Shown here one piece after another: positions 16,749-24,968 of a stretch of DNA of 64,000 nt (its first letter is position 1; every line of letters begins with the position of its first letter). The notes beneath the pieces are model-generated. The model saw only the letters and a list, made by a program, of their open reading frames with translations, had not been told where the DNA came from and did no database searches. The stretch is from Sysuimicrobium calidum (GTDB lineage: Bacteria > Sysuimicrobiota > Sysuimicrobiia > Sysuimicrobiales > Sysuimicrobiaceae), in contig JAVKHN010000004.1 in assembly GCA_031459935.1 (NCBI GenBank), positions 1 to 64,000 of the forward strand, written 5' to 3'. The translations under genes were made by a program, and so were the position numbers.

Positions 16749-17924
16749 TCAGGGAGAGAGATCCTGCCCTCCCTCCACCGGGGGAATCTCCGGGACCTCC
16801 CCGGACCTTTCGGGCTTCTCCGGAACCGGTGCGCTTCGAGGAGCGGAGGCCTCGGGCGGGAGGTGGGTCTCCGATCGCGCGTGCGGGAGGGCTGCCGGCA
16901 CCAGCTCCCCTAGGATCACCTGGAGGGCCGCTGCCACGGGAATGGAGAGCAGCACGCCCATGATCCCCATGAGCGCCCCGCCCACGAGCACCGCGAAGAT
17001 GGCGAGGATGGGGGACAACCCCACCGCCCGGCTCATCACCCGTGGCACGAGGAGATTCTGCTCGATCTGCTGGGCCAGGGTGTAGAGGGCCACCACCGCT
17101 ACCAGCTTCCACGTGGGCTGGAACAGGGCCACCACCACCGCGGGGATCGCGCCCAGGAACGGGCCCACCACCGGGATGAGCTCCGTGAGCCCCGCCACCA
17201 GGCCCAGAAGGAACGGGTAGGGGATCCCGATGAGGATGAGCCCCACCGTGTCGATGGCGAAGATGGAGAGGGCCAGCACGAAGGTTCCACGCAGCCACCC
17301 GCTGAACTTCTGGGCGATGCGGTCCAGGACCAGATTCACGAGCGGCCGCCGCTCCACGGGCCACAGGCGCAGGAAGGCCCGCTTGAGCCGGGGCCCCTCG
17401 AGGAGCATGTAGATCACGATCACGAGGACCGTGGTGACGGTGAACAGCCCGCTTACGAACCGGCCGAAGACCTGGGCCGCGGTGCCGAAGTACTGGGCGA
17501 AGTTCTGCAGCTCCTGAGGAAGCCGGCTGAGCCACCGGCTCACGTCCGGCACCCACGGAAACCGCGCGCGCAGCTGTGCGAGCCACTGCTCCGCCTCCTG
17601 GACGTACTCCGGCAGATGGGCTAAGAAGGCGCTGGATTGCTGCACTACGGGCGTGAGGAGGATGGTGAGCATGAGCACCAGGGCTGCAAGGATGAGCACC
17701 ACCACGAGGAAGAGGGCGAGCCCCTTGCCGAGGGGGCGGCCGCCCGGTAGCCGGGCCCGCTCCAGGGCACCCACTGTGGGCGCGAGGCCCGCGGCCAGGA
17801 TGGCGGAGATGAGAAAGAGCACGAGGATGTCCGCAAGACGCACCACCAGCCACAGCACCCCGTAGGTGGTGGCCACCACCAGGGTGACGATGAGGGCGTG
17901 GACGGCGACCTCGGCCCGCTGCAT
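16749..17924 (-). CDS. AI-2E family (PerM/TqsA-like) membrane transporter
   Basis: The 391-residue protein has about eight hydrophobic segments. The pattern fits the AI-2E family: two or three N-terminal helices, a soluble stretch rich in W and R (about 110-160), then a helical bundle with the signature PYPFLLGLVAGLTELIPVVGPFLGAIPA and QIEQNLLVPRVMSRAVGLSP. Family members export signals such as AI-2, or act as Na+/H+ antiporters. The substrate here cannot be read. A 40-residue charged, proline-rich cytoplasmic tail ends the protein. ATG 17924 has AAAGGGG upstream. It is divergent from the tRNA-Asn promoter. Confidence 0.85.
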   Translation of the reverse strand: MQRAEVAVHALIVTLVVATTYGVLWLVVRLADILVLFLISAILAAGLAPTVGALERARLPGGRPLGKGLALFLVVVLILAALVLMLTILLTPVVQQSSAFLAHLPEYVQEAEQWLAQLRARFPWVPDVSRWLSRLPQELQNFAQYFGTAAQVFGRFVSGLFTVTTVLVIVIYMLLEGPRLKRAFLRLWPVERRPLVNLVLDRIAQKFSGWLRGTFVLALSIFAIDTVGLILIGIPYPFLLGLVAGLTELIPVVGPFLGAIPAVVVALFQPTWKLVAVVALYTLAQQIEQNLLVPRVMSRAVGLSPILAIFAVLVGGALMGIMGVLLSIPVAAALQVILGELVPAALPHARSETHLPPEASAPRSAPVPEKPERSGEVPEIPPVEGGQDLSP

Positions 17925-17933
17925 GTGGCCCCT

Positions 17934-17963
17934 TTGACAGGATACGGGGTTCCGGCCTATGAT
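17934..17963 (+). promoter_or_regulatory. sigma-70-type promoter of tRNA-Asn
   Basis: TTGACA at 17934-17939 and TATGAT at 17958-17963 are 18 bases apart and match the consensus at six and five of six bases. The expected start, near 17970, lies about 12 bases before the mature tRNA. This is one of the clearest promoters in the window. It also runs toward the pilus ATPase genes, which might be reached by read-through. Confidence 0.75.
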
Positions 17964-17981
17964 CCTCGTGGCAGTTTGCGT

Positions 17982-18056
17982 TCCGCGGTAGCTCAACGGT
18001 AGAGCGCCCGGCTGTTAACCGGGGGGTTGCAGGTTCGAATCCTGCCCGCGGAGCCA
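17982..18056 (+). tRNA. tRNA-Asn (anticodon GTT)
   Basis: The 75-base gene folds fully. The acceptor stem TCCGCGG pairs with CCGCGGA and the D arm has GCTC/GAGC. The anticodon stem CCCGG/CCGGG surrounds CTGTTAA, and the T arm GCAGG-TTCGAAT-CCTGC follows. The discriminator is G, and CCA is encoded at 18054-18056. The anticodon GTT reads AAC and AAT. Confidence 0.96.
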
Positions 18057-18121
18057 CCTTCCCCAGACCCCTCCAGGGTGGCACGGATCTTGCAAACCTC
18101 CGGTGGTGGAAGGGTTCCGGA

Positions 18122-19615
18122 ATGCGCCCCCGGCTCGGTGAGATCCTTCTGCAGGCCAACCTCATCACCCCGGAGCAGCTGGAGGAGGCCATCTGCCTCC
18201 AGCGGCAGACGGGGCTCCGGATCGGTGCGGCCCTCATCCAGCTGGGGTACGCCTCCGAGGACGATGTGGCGTGGGCGCTCGCCACCCAACTGCAGATCCC
18301 CTACGTCCACGCTTCCTCGGAGATGGTGGATCCTGCGGCCGCCCAGCTCCTGCCTCCCCACCTGATGGAGCGGTTCGAGGTCTTCCCCCTCCTCGTCTCC
18401 GGGGACGAGCTGACCCTGGTGATGGGGGACCCCACGGATGGGGAGGCCATCGGGGAGGTGGAGCGGGCCACTGGACTGCGGGTGGTGCCCGCTGTGGACC
18501 TCCCGAGCAACATCCGCAGGCTCATCCGGTCGTTCACCCGGGGCCGCAGGTCCAGGGGAAGCCCGGAGCTGGCGGAGGTCCAGTTCCACCTGGGTGCGGC
18601 CGCTCAGGCCGGGGCCCACGAGGTCTACTTCGAGCCATCCGGTTCCGGGGTTCGGGTCCGCTACCGCACCGTGGTGGAGTTGGTGGAGAGCCGGGGTCCC
18701 CGGGTGGACCCTGGGATCCTTGCCCGGCTCGCGGAGGACCCTGCTCCCCTCCGCCTTCGGGTTCCCCTCGCGGACCGCACGGTGACCGCGGTCCTCCGAT
18801 CCCTCCCGGCAACCGGCGGGCATGCGCTCCTCGGGGTCCTGGAATCGGAGGCCGTCCCGAGCCTGGCCGTGGCAGACCTCGACCCCGCGGTCCGCGAGGG
18901 CATGGAAGGGATCCTGCAGTCCGGCGGACTCCTGGTGGTGGGTTCCCCCGACCCCTTCTTCCGCCGCCGGCTCCTGCGGGCGTTGGCCCAGCGGGCCGCC
19001 CGCGATCCAGGCTCCCGGACCGTCGCCGCGGGCCTCCGGTCCCCTCAACCGCTGGAAGGGGTACTGGAACTGGAATCCTTGGAGGCGCTTTTGGAGACCC
19101 ACGCGGAGTGCGTGGTCGTGGATGCGGGCTGGGATCTGGGAATCGCGGGGCAGCTGTGCCGGACCCTGAGGCCGGGCGGTACCCTCGTGTTGGGCCTCCC
19201 GTACCTGCGGGTGAGCTGGGCCCTGGAGGGGCTGCTTTCCATAGGTCGCCTCCTGGTGGAGCGCTTCTTCGCGGGTGCGCTGTGCGGGCTCTCCGTTCCG
19301 GCTCTCTGCTCCTGTGTCGAGGTGCACGAGTCCCCGCCGCCGGATTGGCCCGTGACGCCCGCCCCGACCCGGTGGGGCTCCGCGATGGGCTGTGAGCGAT
19401 GCCGGAGCACGGGGTACCTGGGGCAGGTCTCCATCTACGAGTGGTACCGGGCCGGCCCGGACCTTGCCGCGGTGCTCCGGGCCCCCATCCATGCTGTCCC
19501 GGGGCTGCTGGCTTCGGCGCTCTCTCCCTCCCTCGAAGCCTGCGCCGGGGCCACGGTGGAACGCCTGCGGGCGGATCCCCTGGCGGTGGCGCCCCTCCTT
19601 CAGGCCCGGGCGTGA
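18122..19615 (+). CDS. PilB/GspE-like protein lacking ATPase motifs
   Basis: The 497-residue protein starts with an MshEN (GspE N-terminal) domain: LGEILLQANLITPEQLEEAI to about residue 140. A GspE-like core follows with AGAHEVYFEPSGSGVRVRYR at the place of the N1 domain. Where secretion ATPases have Walker A (GPTGSGKTTT), this one has GGLLVVGSPDPFF, and where they have the Walker B GEIRD it has VVVDAGWDLG. The Asp and His boxes are also missing. The C-terminal zinc region survives in part: ALCSC and GCERCRSTGYLGQVSIYEW. It should be a non-catalytic pilus-motor partner or regulator. It precedes two intact pilT genes in one operon. Confidence 0.72.
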   Translation: MRPRLGEILLQANLITPEQLEEAICLQRQTGLRIGAALIQLGYASEDDVAWALATQLQIPYVHASSEMVDPAAAQLLPPHLMERFEVFPLLVSGDELTLVMGDPTDGEAIGEVERATGLRVVPAVDLPSNIRRLIRSFTRGRRSRGSPELAEVQFHLGAAAQAGAHEVYFEPSGSGVRVRYRTVVELVESRGPRVDPGILARLAEDPAPLRLRVPLADRTVTAVLRSLPATGGHALLGVLESEAVPSLAVADLDPAVREGMEGILQSGGLLVVGSPDPFFRRRLLRALAQRAARDPGSRTVAAGLRSPQPLEGVLELESLEALLETHAECVVVDAGWDLGIAGQLCRTLRPGGTLVLGLPYLRVSWALEGLLSIGRLLVERFFAGALCGLSVPALCSCVEVHESPPPDWPVTPAPTRWGSAMGCERCRSTGYLGQVSIYEWYRAGPDLAAVLRAPIHAVPGLLASALSPSLEACAGATVERLRADPLAVAPLLQARA

Positions 19616-19625
19616 GGGGGAAACC

Positions 19626-20714
19626 GTGGACATTACGGATCTTCTGATCCTGGCGCGGGAGCGGGACGCCTCCGACCTCCACCTCACGGTGGGAAGTCCC
19701 CCCCGTCTGCGGCTGCAGGGGGAGCTGGTGGACGTGGATGGATGGCCTCCCCTCACCCGGGAGGATCTCCACGCCATGCTCTACGATGTCCTCACGGACG
19801 CACAGAAGGCCAGGTTCGAGGAGCACCTGGATCTGGACTTCGCCCTGGAGCTGCAGAACCTGGGCCGGTTCCGGGTGAACGTCTTCCGCCAGCGCACGGG
19901 CGAGGGCGCGGCGTTCCGGGTGATCCCCTCCCGGATCCGGTCCCTGGAGGAGTTGGGGCTTCCCCCACAGCTGCGCGATCTCGCGCTGCGGGAGCACGGT
20001 CTCATTCTGGTCACCGGCCCCGCGGGCAGCGGCAAGAGCACCACCCTGGCGGCCATGGTGGATCTCATCAACGCGACCCGTCGGGTCCACATCATCACCA
20101 TCGAGGACCCCATCGAGTTCGTTCACTCGCACAAGAAGGCCCTCATCAACCAGCGGGAGGTGGGCGTGCACGCGAGGTCTTTCAGTACGGCCCTGCGTGC
20201 TGCCCTGCGGGAGGACCCGGATGTGATCCTGGTGGGCGAGATGCGGGACCTGGAGACCATCGCCCTGGCCCTCACCGCGGCGGAGACCGGTCACCTGGTG
20301 CTGGCCACCCTGCACACCAGCAGCGCGGCTCAGACCGTCAACCGGGTCATCGACGTCTTCCCCAGCCACCAGCAGGAGCAGATCCGGGTGCAGCTGGCGG
20401 AGACCCTGGTGGCGGTCATTGCCCAGGTCCTGCTGCCCACCGCGGACGGTCTCGGTCGGGTCCCCGCGGTGGAGGTGATGGTGGCGACCCCTGCGGTCCG
20501 CAACCTCATCCGGGAGAACAAGGTGCACCAGCTCCCCTCCGTGATCCAGACAGGACTCAGAGATGGGATGCAGAGCATGGACCAGAGTCTGCGGCACCTG
20601 GTGAAGACCGGGAAGATCACCCCCGAGGTGGCCCTGCGATGGACCACGGAAAAGCAGGCCTTCGCCCGGCCGGGCCTTGGCGGAGCTGGTCCTGTCCAGA
20701 GCGCCTGGAAGTAG
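19626..20714 (+). CDS. pilT: type IV pilus twitching-motility (retraction) ATPase PilT, first copy
   Basis: PilT hexamers depolymerise type IV pili by ATP hydrolysis at the inner membrane. The 362-residue protein shows the family landmarks: RDASDLHLTVGSPP at the start, Walker A GPAGSGKST (Lys137), the Asp box ITIEDPIEFVH, Walker B VGEMRDLET, and the His box HLVLATLHTSSA. The QREVG motif is present; the AIRNLIRE motif reads AVRNLIRENK. GTG 19626 follows GAGGGGG. It lies 10 bases after the PilB-like gene and 12 before a second PilT, so the three form an operon. Confidence 0.92.
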   Translation: MDITDLLILARERDASDLHLTVGSPPRLRLQGELVDVDGWPPLTREDLHAMLYDVLTDAQKARFEEHLDLDFALELQNLGRFRVNVFRQRTGEGAAFRVIPSRIRSLEELGLPPQLRDLALREHGLILVTGPAGSGKSTTLAAMVDLINATRRVHIITIEDPIEFVHSHKKALINQREVGVHARSFSTALRAALREDPDVILVGEMRDLETIALALTAAETGHLVLATLHTSSAAQTVNRVIDVFPSHQQEQIRVQLAETLVAVIAQVLLPTADGLGRVPAVEVMVATPAVRNLIRENKVHQLPSVIQTGLRDGMQSMDQSLRHLVKTGKITPEVALRWTTEKQAFARPGLGGAGPVQSAWK

Positions 20715-20726
20715 CGGGAGGCAGCC

Positions 20727-21788
20727 ATGCACGTGCACGACCTCCTTCGGGAGATGGTGGAGCGGGACGCCAGCGACCTCTACGTGAAGGTAGGCTCCCC
20801 GCCCACCTTTCGGGTGCACGGGGAGCTCCAGCCGGGGCCCTGGGATCGGGTGACCCCCGAGGCGAGCCGGGCGCTTGCGGATCAACTCCTGGACGACGAG
20901 CAGCGTCATCAGCTGCGCACGGAACAGAACGTGGACCTAGCCTACAGCTTCCCCGGGGTGGGTCGGTTCCGGGTCAACATCTACCAGCAGCGGGGTTCTA
21001 TCGCCTTCGTGGCGCGCCGGGTTCGTACGGACATCCCCTCCTTCCAGCAGCTGGGCCTTCCGGAGATCCTGGCGGAGCTCGTGATGCGGCCCCGGGGACT
21101 GGTGTTCGTCACCGGCCCCACGGGCTCCGGGAAGACCACCACCCTCGCGGCCATGATCGATTACCGGAACACCCACGCCTCCGGCCACATCATCACCATC
21201 GAGGATCCCATCGAGTTCCTTCACCCCGACAAGCGCAGCCTGGTGAGCCAGCGGGAGGTGGCCACGGACACCCCCAGTTTCCCCCATGCCCTGCGGGGTG
21301 CCCTGCGCCAGGCCCCGGATGTCCTCCTCATCGGGGAGATGCGGGACCGGGAGTCTGCGGATGCCGCTCTGTACTTCGCGGAGACCGGGCACCTGGTGCT
21401 CAGCACCCTGCACTCCATCAACGCGAGTCAAACCCTGGAGCGGCTTTTGGCCTTCTTCCCCATGGACCAGGCACAGGAGGTCCTGCACCGCGTCTCCCTC
21501 ACCCTGGAGGGCATCATCAGCCAGCGCCTCGTTCCCCGATCGGACGGGCAGGGTCGGGTGGTGGCCGTGGAGGTCCTGGTGGCCACGCCCCGCATCCGGG
21601 AGCTCATCCGGCGCGGGGACTTCGCCGGGATCAAGGTGGCCATCCAGGCGGGGGGCGGAGAGGGAATGCAGACCTTCGACCAGGCCCTGTATGACCTCTA
21701 CCAGAAGGGGCTCATCTCCATGGAGGACGCCCTCCGGGCCGCGGATTCCCCCAACGACCTGCGCCTGCGGATCCGGGGCCTGGCGTAG
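20727..21788 (+). CDS. PilT/PilU-like ATPase, second copy
   Basis: The 353-residue protein is a full paralog of the preceding PilT. It has RDASDLYVKVGSPP, Walker A GPTGSGKTTT (Lys136), IEDPIEFLHPDK, LIGEMRDRES and HLVLSTLHSINAS. The VATPRIRELIRRG motif and a longer C-terminal tail recall PilU, the accessory retraction ATPase. Retention of every catalytic motif suggests an active enzyme rather than decay. In organisms with both, PilU works only together with PilT. No pilin or assembly gene lies in the window. Confidence 0.88.
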   Translation: MHVHDLLREMVERDASDLYVKVGSPPTFRVHGELQPGPWDRVTPEASRALADQLLDDEQRHQLRTEQNVDLAYSFPGVGRFRVNIYQQRGSIAFVARRVRTDIPSFQQLGLPEILAELVMRPRGLVFVTGPTGSGKTTTLAAMIDYRNTHASGHIITIEDPIEFLHPDKRSLVSQREVATDTPSFPHALRGALRQAPDVLLIGEMRDRESADAALYFAETGHLVLSTLHSINASQTLERLLAFFPMDQAQEVLHRVSLTLEGIISQRLVPRSDGQGRVVAVEVLVATPRIRELIRRGDFAGIKVAIQAGGGEGMQTFDQALYDLYQKGLISMEDALRAADSPNDLRLRIRGLA

Positions 21789-21837
21789 GGTCCGTGCACC
21801 CCCCCAAAAAAAATTTTGCCTGACCCCGAGAAGGCGG

Positions 21838-21867
21838 TTGACAGACACCACGGTCGCGTGATACACA
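21838..21867 (+). promoter_or_regulatory. promoter of the amt transcript
   Basis: TTGACA (21838-21843) is followed after 18 bases by TACACA (21862-21867) with a TG two bases before it, an extended -10 form. Transcription should begin near 21874. The leader would then run about 100 bases to the amt start and contain the hairpins and terminator described next. No sigma-54 motif (TGGCAC-N5-TTGC) is visible here. Confidence 0.5.
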
Positions 21868-21877
21868 GGGACTTGAA

Positions 21878-21916
21878 AGTTCATAAGGAATTCTGTCCGT
21901 GGGCCAGGACGCCCAC
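21878..21916 (+). promoter_or_regulatory. putative two-hairpin ANTAR antiterminator target before amt
   Basis: Two small hairpins sit in a row. Hairpin 1 is AGTTC-ATAAG-GAATT (21878-21892, one G-T pair, 5-base loop starting with A). Hairpin 2 is GTGGGC-CAGGAC-GCCCAC (21899-21916, 6-base loop with G at position 4). The 3' arm of hairpin 2 is part of the 5' arm of the terminator, so both cannot form together. Known ANTAR targets are two linked hairpins with six-base loops carrying A1 and G4; hairpin 2 has G4 but C1, and hairpin 1 has five bases, so the match is incomplete. Hairpin 2 recurs before the ANTAR gene. Confidence 0.55.
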
Positions 21917-21950
21917 ACCGGCCGGTGTGGGCGTCCTTCTTTTTATTATT
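21906..21950 (+). terminator. intrinsic terminator in the amt leader (attenuator)
   Basis: A perfect 32-base palindrome (21906-21937, arms AGGACGCCCACACCGG and its complement) is followed by TCTTTTTATTATT. It lies after the likely promoter and only 24 bases before the amt ribosome-binding site, so it acts in the leader. It would also stop transcripts from the pilT operon. Premature termination must be overcome for amt expression. Confidence 0.8.
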
Positions 21951-21973
21951 CCGTCCGGAGCAGGAGGCGTTCG

Positions 21974-23347
21974 ATGCGACGGGTTGTGGGAGTCCTCATC
22001 CTGCTGACGCTGTGCGTGGCCCTGCCCGCGTGGGGTGCCGACCCCAGCGGGGCGGAGACCATCAAGCAGAAGCCGGAATCCGCGGTGAACTTCGCCTGGA
22101 CCCTCATCGCGGCGTTCCTGGTGTTCTTCATGCAGGCGGGCTTCGCCCTGCTGGGGGCCGGGCTCATCCGATCCAAGAACACGGTGAACTACCTCACGAA
22201 GAGCTTCATGGATTTCTGCATCGCCGCTCTCTCCTACTGGGCGTTCGGGTTCGCCCTCATGTTCGGAGGTAGCCAGCTCAGCAGCGGTCTGGCGCACGGG
22301 AATGCGTGGATCGGACTCTCCGGGTTCTTCCTGAGCGGGGCGGCCTACGATGTCACCACCGTCCTGTACTGGTTCTTCCAGATGGTCTTCGCGGCCACCG
22401 CGGCCACCATCGTGGCCGGAGCCATGGCGGAGCGGACGAAGATCACCGCCTATCTGGCCTACAGCTTCATCGTGTCCGCGGTGATCTACCCCATCTACGG
22501 GCACTGGGTGTGGGGCGGTGGGTGGCTGGCGAACCTGCCGTTCGGGGCGGGAGCCCGGGACTTCGCGGGCTCCGGGGTGGTACACGTGGTCGGGGGACTG
22601 CTGGGGCTTGTGGGCGCCGCCATGGTCGGTCCCCGCCTCGGCAAGTACAACCCGGACGGCACCCCGAATCCCATCCCGGGCCACAACATGACCTACGTGG
22701 TGATCGGGACCTTCATCCTGTTCTTCGGGTGGTTCGGCTTCAACCCCGGCAGCACCCTGGCCGCCACGGACCTGCGCATCTCCGTCATCGCGGTGAACAC
22801 CTTCCTGGCGGGGGCCGCGGGCGCGGTGGTGGCCCTTTACGCGAGCCTCGTGCGCACGGGGAAGGCGGACATCGCCATGGCATGCAACGGCGCGCTGGCG
22901 GGTCTGGTGGGGATTACCGCCCCGTGCGCCTACGTGCCCACCTGGGCGGCGGTGGTGATCGGGGCCGTCGCGGCCCTCGTAATGATGTGGAGTCTCGGGT
23001 TCGTGGAGCGGACCCTGAGGGTGGACGACCCCGTGGGTGCGGTCTCCGTGCACGCGGCGGGAGGACTGTGGGGGCTGCTGGCCGTGGGGATCTTCGCGGA
23101 CGGCACGTACGGGGGCGTACGGGGCCTCATCGTGGGGGAGGTGGGACAGCTCGTGGCCCAGCTCATCAGCATGGGCGTGGTCACCGCCTGGTCGCTGATC
23201 ACGGGATACCTCATGTTCGCTCTGATCCGCAGCACCATGGGTCTCCGGGCCTCGCGGGAAGAGGAGCTCCAAGGGCTGGACCTGCCGGAGCACGGCATGC
23301 CCGCCTACGTCCTGGAGTCCACCCTGGTGCCTGCGGGGGGAGCGTGA
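21974..23347 (+). CDS. amt: ammonium transporter Amt
   Basis: The 457-residue protein carries a cleavable signal peptide (MRRVVGVLILLTLCVALPAWGA) and then eleven membrane helices of the Amt/MEP/Rh fold. Conserved pieces include FMQAGFALLGAGLIRSKN, DFCIAALSYWAFGFALMFG, YPIYGHWVWGGGWL, SGVVHVVGG with the first pore histidine, GWFGFNPGST, and VSVHAAGGLWGLLA with the second histidine. It conducts ammonium or ammonia when nitrogen is scarce. ATG 21974 follows AGGAGG. It is read through a leader with an antiterminator-like structure. A tiny membrane protein gene and glnA follow; no glnK (PII) gene is found here. Confidence 0.95.
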   Translation: MRRVVGVLILLTLCVALPAWGADPSGAETIKQKPESAVNFAWTLIAAFLVFFMQAGFALLGAGLIRSKNTVNYLTKSFMDFCIAALSYWAFGFALMFGGSQLSSGLAHGNAWIGLSGFFLSGAAYDVTTVLYWFFQMVFAATAATIVAGAMAERTKITAYLAYSFIVSAVIYPIYGHWVWGGGWLANLPFGAGARDFAGSGVVHVVGGLLGLVGAAMVGPRLGKYNPDGTPNPIPGHNMTYVVIGTFILFFGWFGFNPGSTLAATDLRISVIAVNTFLAGAAGAVVALYASLVRTGKADIAMACNGALAGLVGITAPCAYVPTWAAVVIGAVAALVMMWSLGFVERTLRVDDPVGAVSVHAAGGLWGLLAVGIFADGTYGGVRGLIVGEVGQLVAQLISMGVVTAWSLITGYLMFALIRSTMGLRASREEELQGLDLPEHGMPAYVLESTLVPAGGA

Positions 23348-23373
23348 AATCCACGGATCAGGAGGGAATGCCG

Positions 23374-23484
23374 ATGGAAGCATGGCTCGCTCTGGGAACC
23401 TTCATCGCCCTGTTCTGTGCCTGGGTGGTTCTCCCCAGTCGCATCCTCCGGGGCCGCCGACCCACGGAGGAGGACGGTGGATAG
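23374..23484 (+). CDS. tiny single-span membrane protein between amt and glnA
   Basis: A 36-residue frame starts at ATG 23374, spaced 7 bases from GGAGGG (23361-23366). An ATG at 23368 is too close to that site. The peptide is one hydrophobic helix (AWLALGTFIALFCAWVVLP, residues 3-21) followed by a basic, then acidic, tail (RILRGRRPTEEDGG). Charges place the C-terminus in the cytoplasm. It lies 26 bases after amt and 43 before glnA. It could be an Amt- or GlnA-binding micropeptide; I know no named family. Confidence 0.55.
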   Translation: MEAWLALGTFIALFCAWVVLPSRILRGRRPTEEDGG

Positions 23485-23527
23485 CGCCCCGGGCCACCGC
23501 AGCAGACCACGGAGGGAGGGAAGGAAC

Positions 23528-24967
23528 ATGATGGGAAAGACGGTACAGGACGTGCTGAGGCTAGTCAAAGAGAAGAACATCCAGATGGTGGATCTCCGGT
23601 TCACGGATGTGCCCGGGGTCTGGCAGCACGCCACGATTCCCGCCTCGACCCTGGACGAGTCCACCTTCAAGAAGGGGATCGGGTTCGATGGCAGCAGCAT
23701 CCGCGGCTTCCAGGCCATCCAGGAGAGCGACATGCTGCTCCTGCCGGATCCCTCCACCGCCTTCGTGGACCCCTTCCTGGAGATTCCGACCCTGGTGATG
23801 ATCTGCGACGTGGTGGATCCTGAGACCCGCGCTCCCTATAGCCGGGACCCCCGGTACGTAGCCCGGAAGGCGGAGGCCTACCTCAAGGAAACGGGGATCG
23901 CAGACCTCAGCTACTGGGGGCCGGAGATCGAGTTCTTCATCTTCGATCATGTGACCTACGAGGTGCTGCCGCACCGCATGGGCTACTGCATCGACAGCCG
24001 GGAGGGCATCTGGAACACGGGGAACGACAACGGGAAGAATCTCGGCTACAAGATCCGGCCGAAGGAGGGGTACTTCCCCACCCCGCCCAGCGACACCTTC
24101 CAGGACATCCGCAGCGAGGCGGCCATGATCCTGGAGCAGATCGGCATCCCCGTGGAGATGCATCACCACGAGGTGGCCACCGCGGGCCAGGCGGAGGTGG
24201 ACATGGAGCGGGACACCCTGGTCCGGATGGCGGACAAGGTGATGGTCTACAAGTACGTGATGCGCAACGTGGCCCGCCGGCACGGCTGCACCGTCACTTT
24301 CATGCCGAAGCCCCTGTTTGGGGACAACGGAAGCGGGATGCACACCCACCAGAGCTTGTGGAAGGACGGCCGCAACCTCTTCTACGCGGAGGGGAAGTAC
24401 GGGGAGCTGAGCGATCTGGCCCTCCACTACATTGCGGGTCTGTTGACCCACGTGGATGCGGTGCTGGCCTTCACGAGCCCCACCACGAACTCCTACAAGC
24501 GCCTGGTGCCCCACTACGAGGCTCCTGTGAACGTGGCCTTCAGCAAGCGAAACCGCAGCGCCTGCGTGCGCATCCCCATGTACTACACGGGACCTGAGGC
24601 CGCGGCCAGCAAGCGCATCGAGTTCCGACCCCCCGACCCCAGCTGCAATCCCTACCTGGCGTTCGCGGCCATGCTCATGGCCGGGCTCGATGGGATCCGG
24701 CGCAAGCTGGACGCCTCCCCCTTCGGCCCCCTGGACGTGAACACCTACGAGCTCCCGCCGGAGGAGGCGGCCCGGGTGAAGAGCGTGCCCGGCTCGCTGG
24801 GGGAGGTCCTCAGTGCCCTGGAGGCGGACCACGAGTTCCTCCTGGAAGGGGACGTGTTCACGCGGGACCTCATCGAGACCTGGATCGGTTACAAGCGGGA
24901 GAAGGAGCTACATGAGGTGAGCATCCGGCCGCATCCCTACGAGTTCTACCTGTACTTCGACGTGTAA
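23528..24967 (+). CDS. glnA: glutamine synthetase type I
   Basis: GlnA joins ammonia to glutamate with ATP in dodecamers. The 479-residue protein has the type I length. Visible signatures: FDGSSIRGF near 57, EIEFFIF with metal-binding glutamates, the ATP-binding KPLFGDNGSGMHTHQS, NSYKRLVPHYEAP and RIEFRPPDPSCNPYL. Near 407 the NTYELPPEE loop keeps the tyrosine that adenylyltransferases modify in type I-beta enzymes, so adenylylation control is possible. ATG 23528 and ATG 23531 are adjacent; GGAGGGAGGG lies upstream. It follows amt and the tiny membrane protein, and is followed by a terminator and the ANTAR regulator. Confidence 0.95.
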   Translation: MMGKTVQDVLRLVKEKNIQMVDLRFTDVPGVWQHATIPASTLDESTFKKGIGFDGSSIRGFQAIQESDMLLLPDPSTAFVDPFLEIPTLVMICDVVDPETRAPYSRDPRYVARKAEAYLKETGIADLSYWGPEIEFFIFDHVTYEVLPHRMGYCIDSREGIWNTGNDNGKNLGYKIRPKEGYFPTPPSDTFQDIRSEAAMILEQIGIPVEMHHHEVATAGQAEVDMERDTLVRMADKVMVYKYVMRNVARRHGCTVTFMPKPLFGDNGSGMHTHQSLWKDGRNLFYAEGKYGELSDLALHYIAGLLTHVDAVLAFTSPTTNSYKRLVPHYEAPVNVAFSKRNRSACVRIPMYYTGPEAAASKRIEFRPPDPSCNPYLAFAAMLMAGLDGIRRKLDASPFGPLDVNTYELPPEEAARVKSVPGSLGEVLSALEADHEFLLEGDVFTRDLIETWIGYKREKELHEVSIRPHPYEFYLYFDV

Positions 24968-24968
24968 C

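Noticed and set aside
21798..21817. Run of C, A and T after the second pilT
   Set aside because: It has A8T4 but no stem before it, so it is not a terminator. A slippage site is not needed, as the gene has already ended.
21780..21840. Sigma-54 promoter before amt
   Set aside because: No TGGCAC-N5-TTGC pair is present. The TTGACA with an extended -10 box explains the start better.
22306..23484. Long frame through amt ending at the tiny membrane protein's stop
   Set aside because: Only the last 36 codons look like protein. The rest is the shadow of amt.
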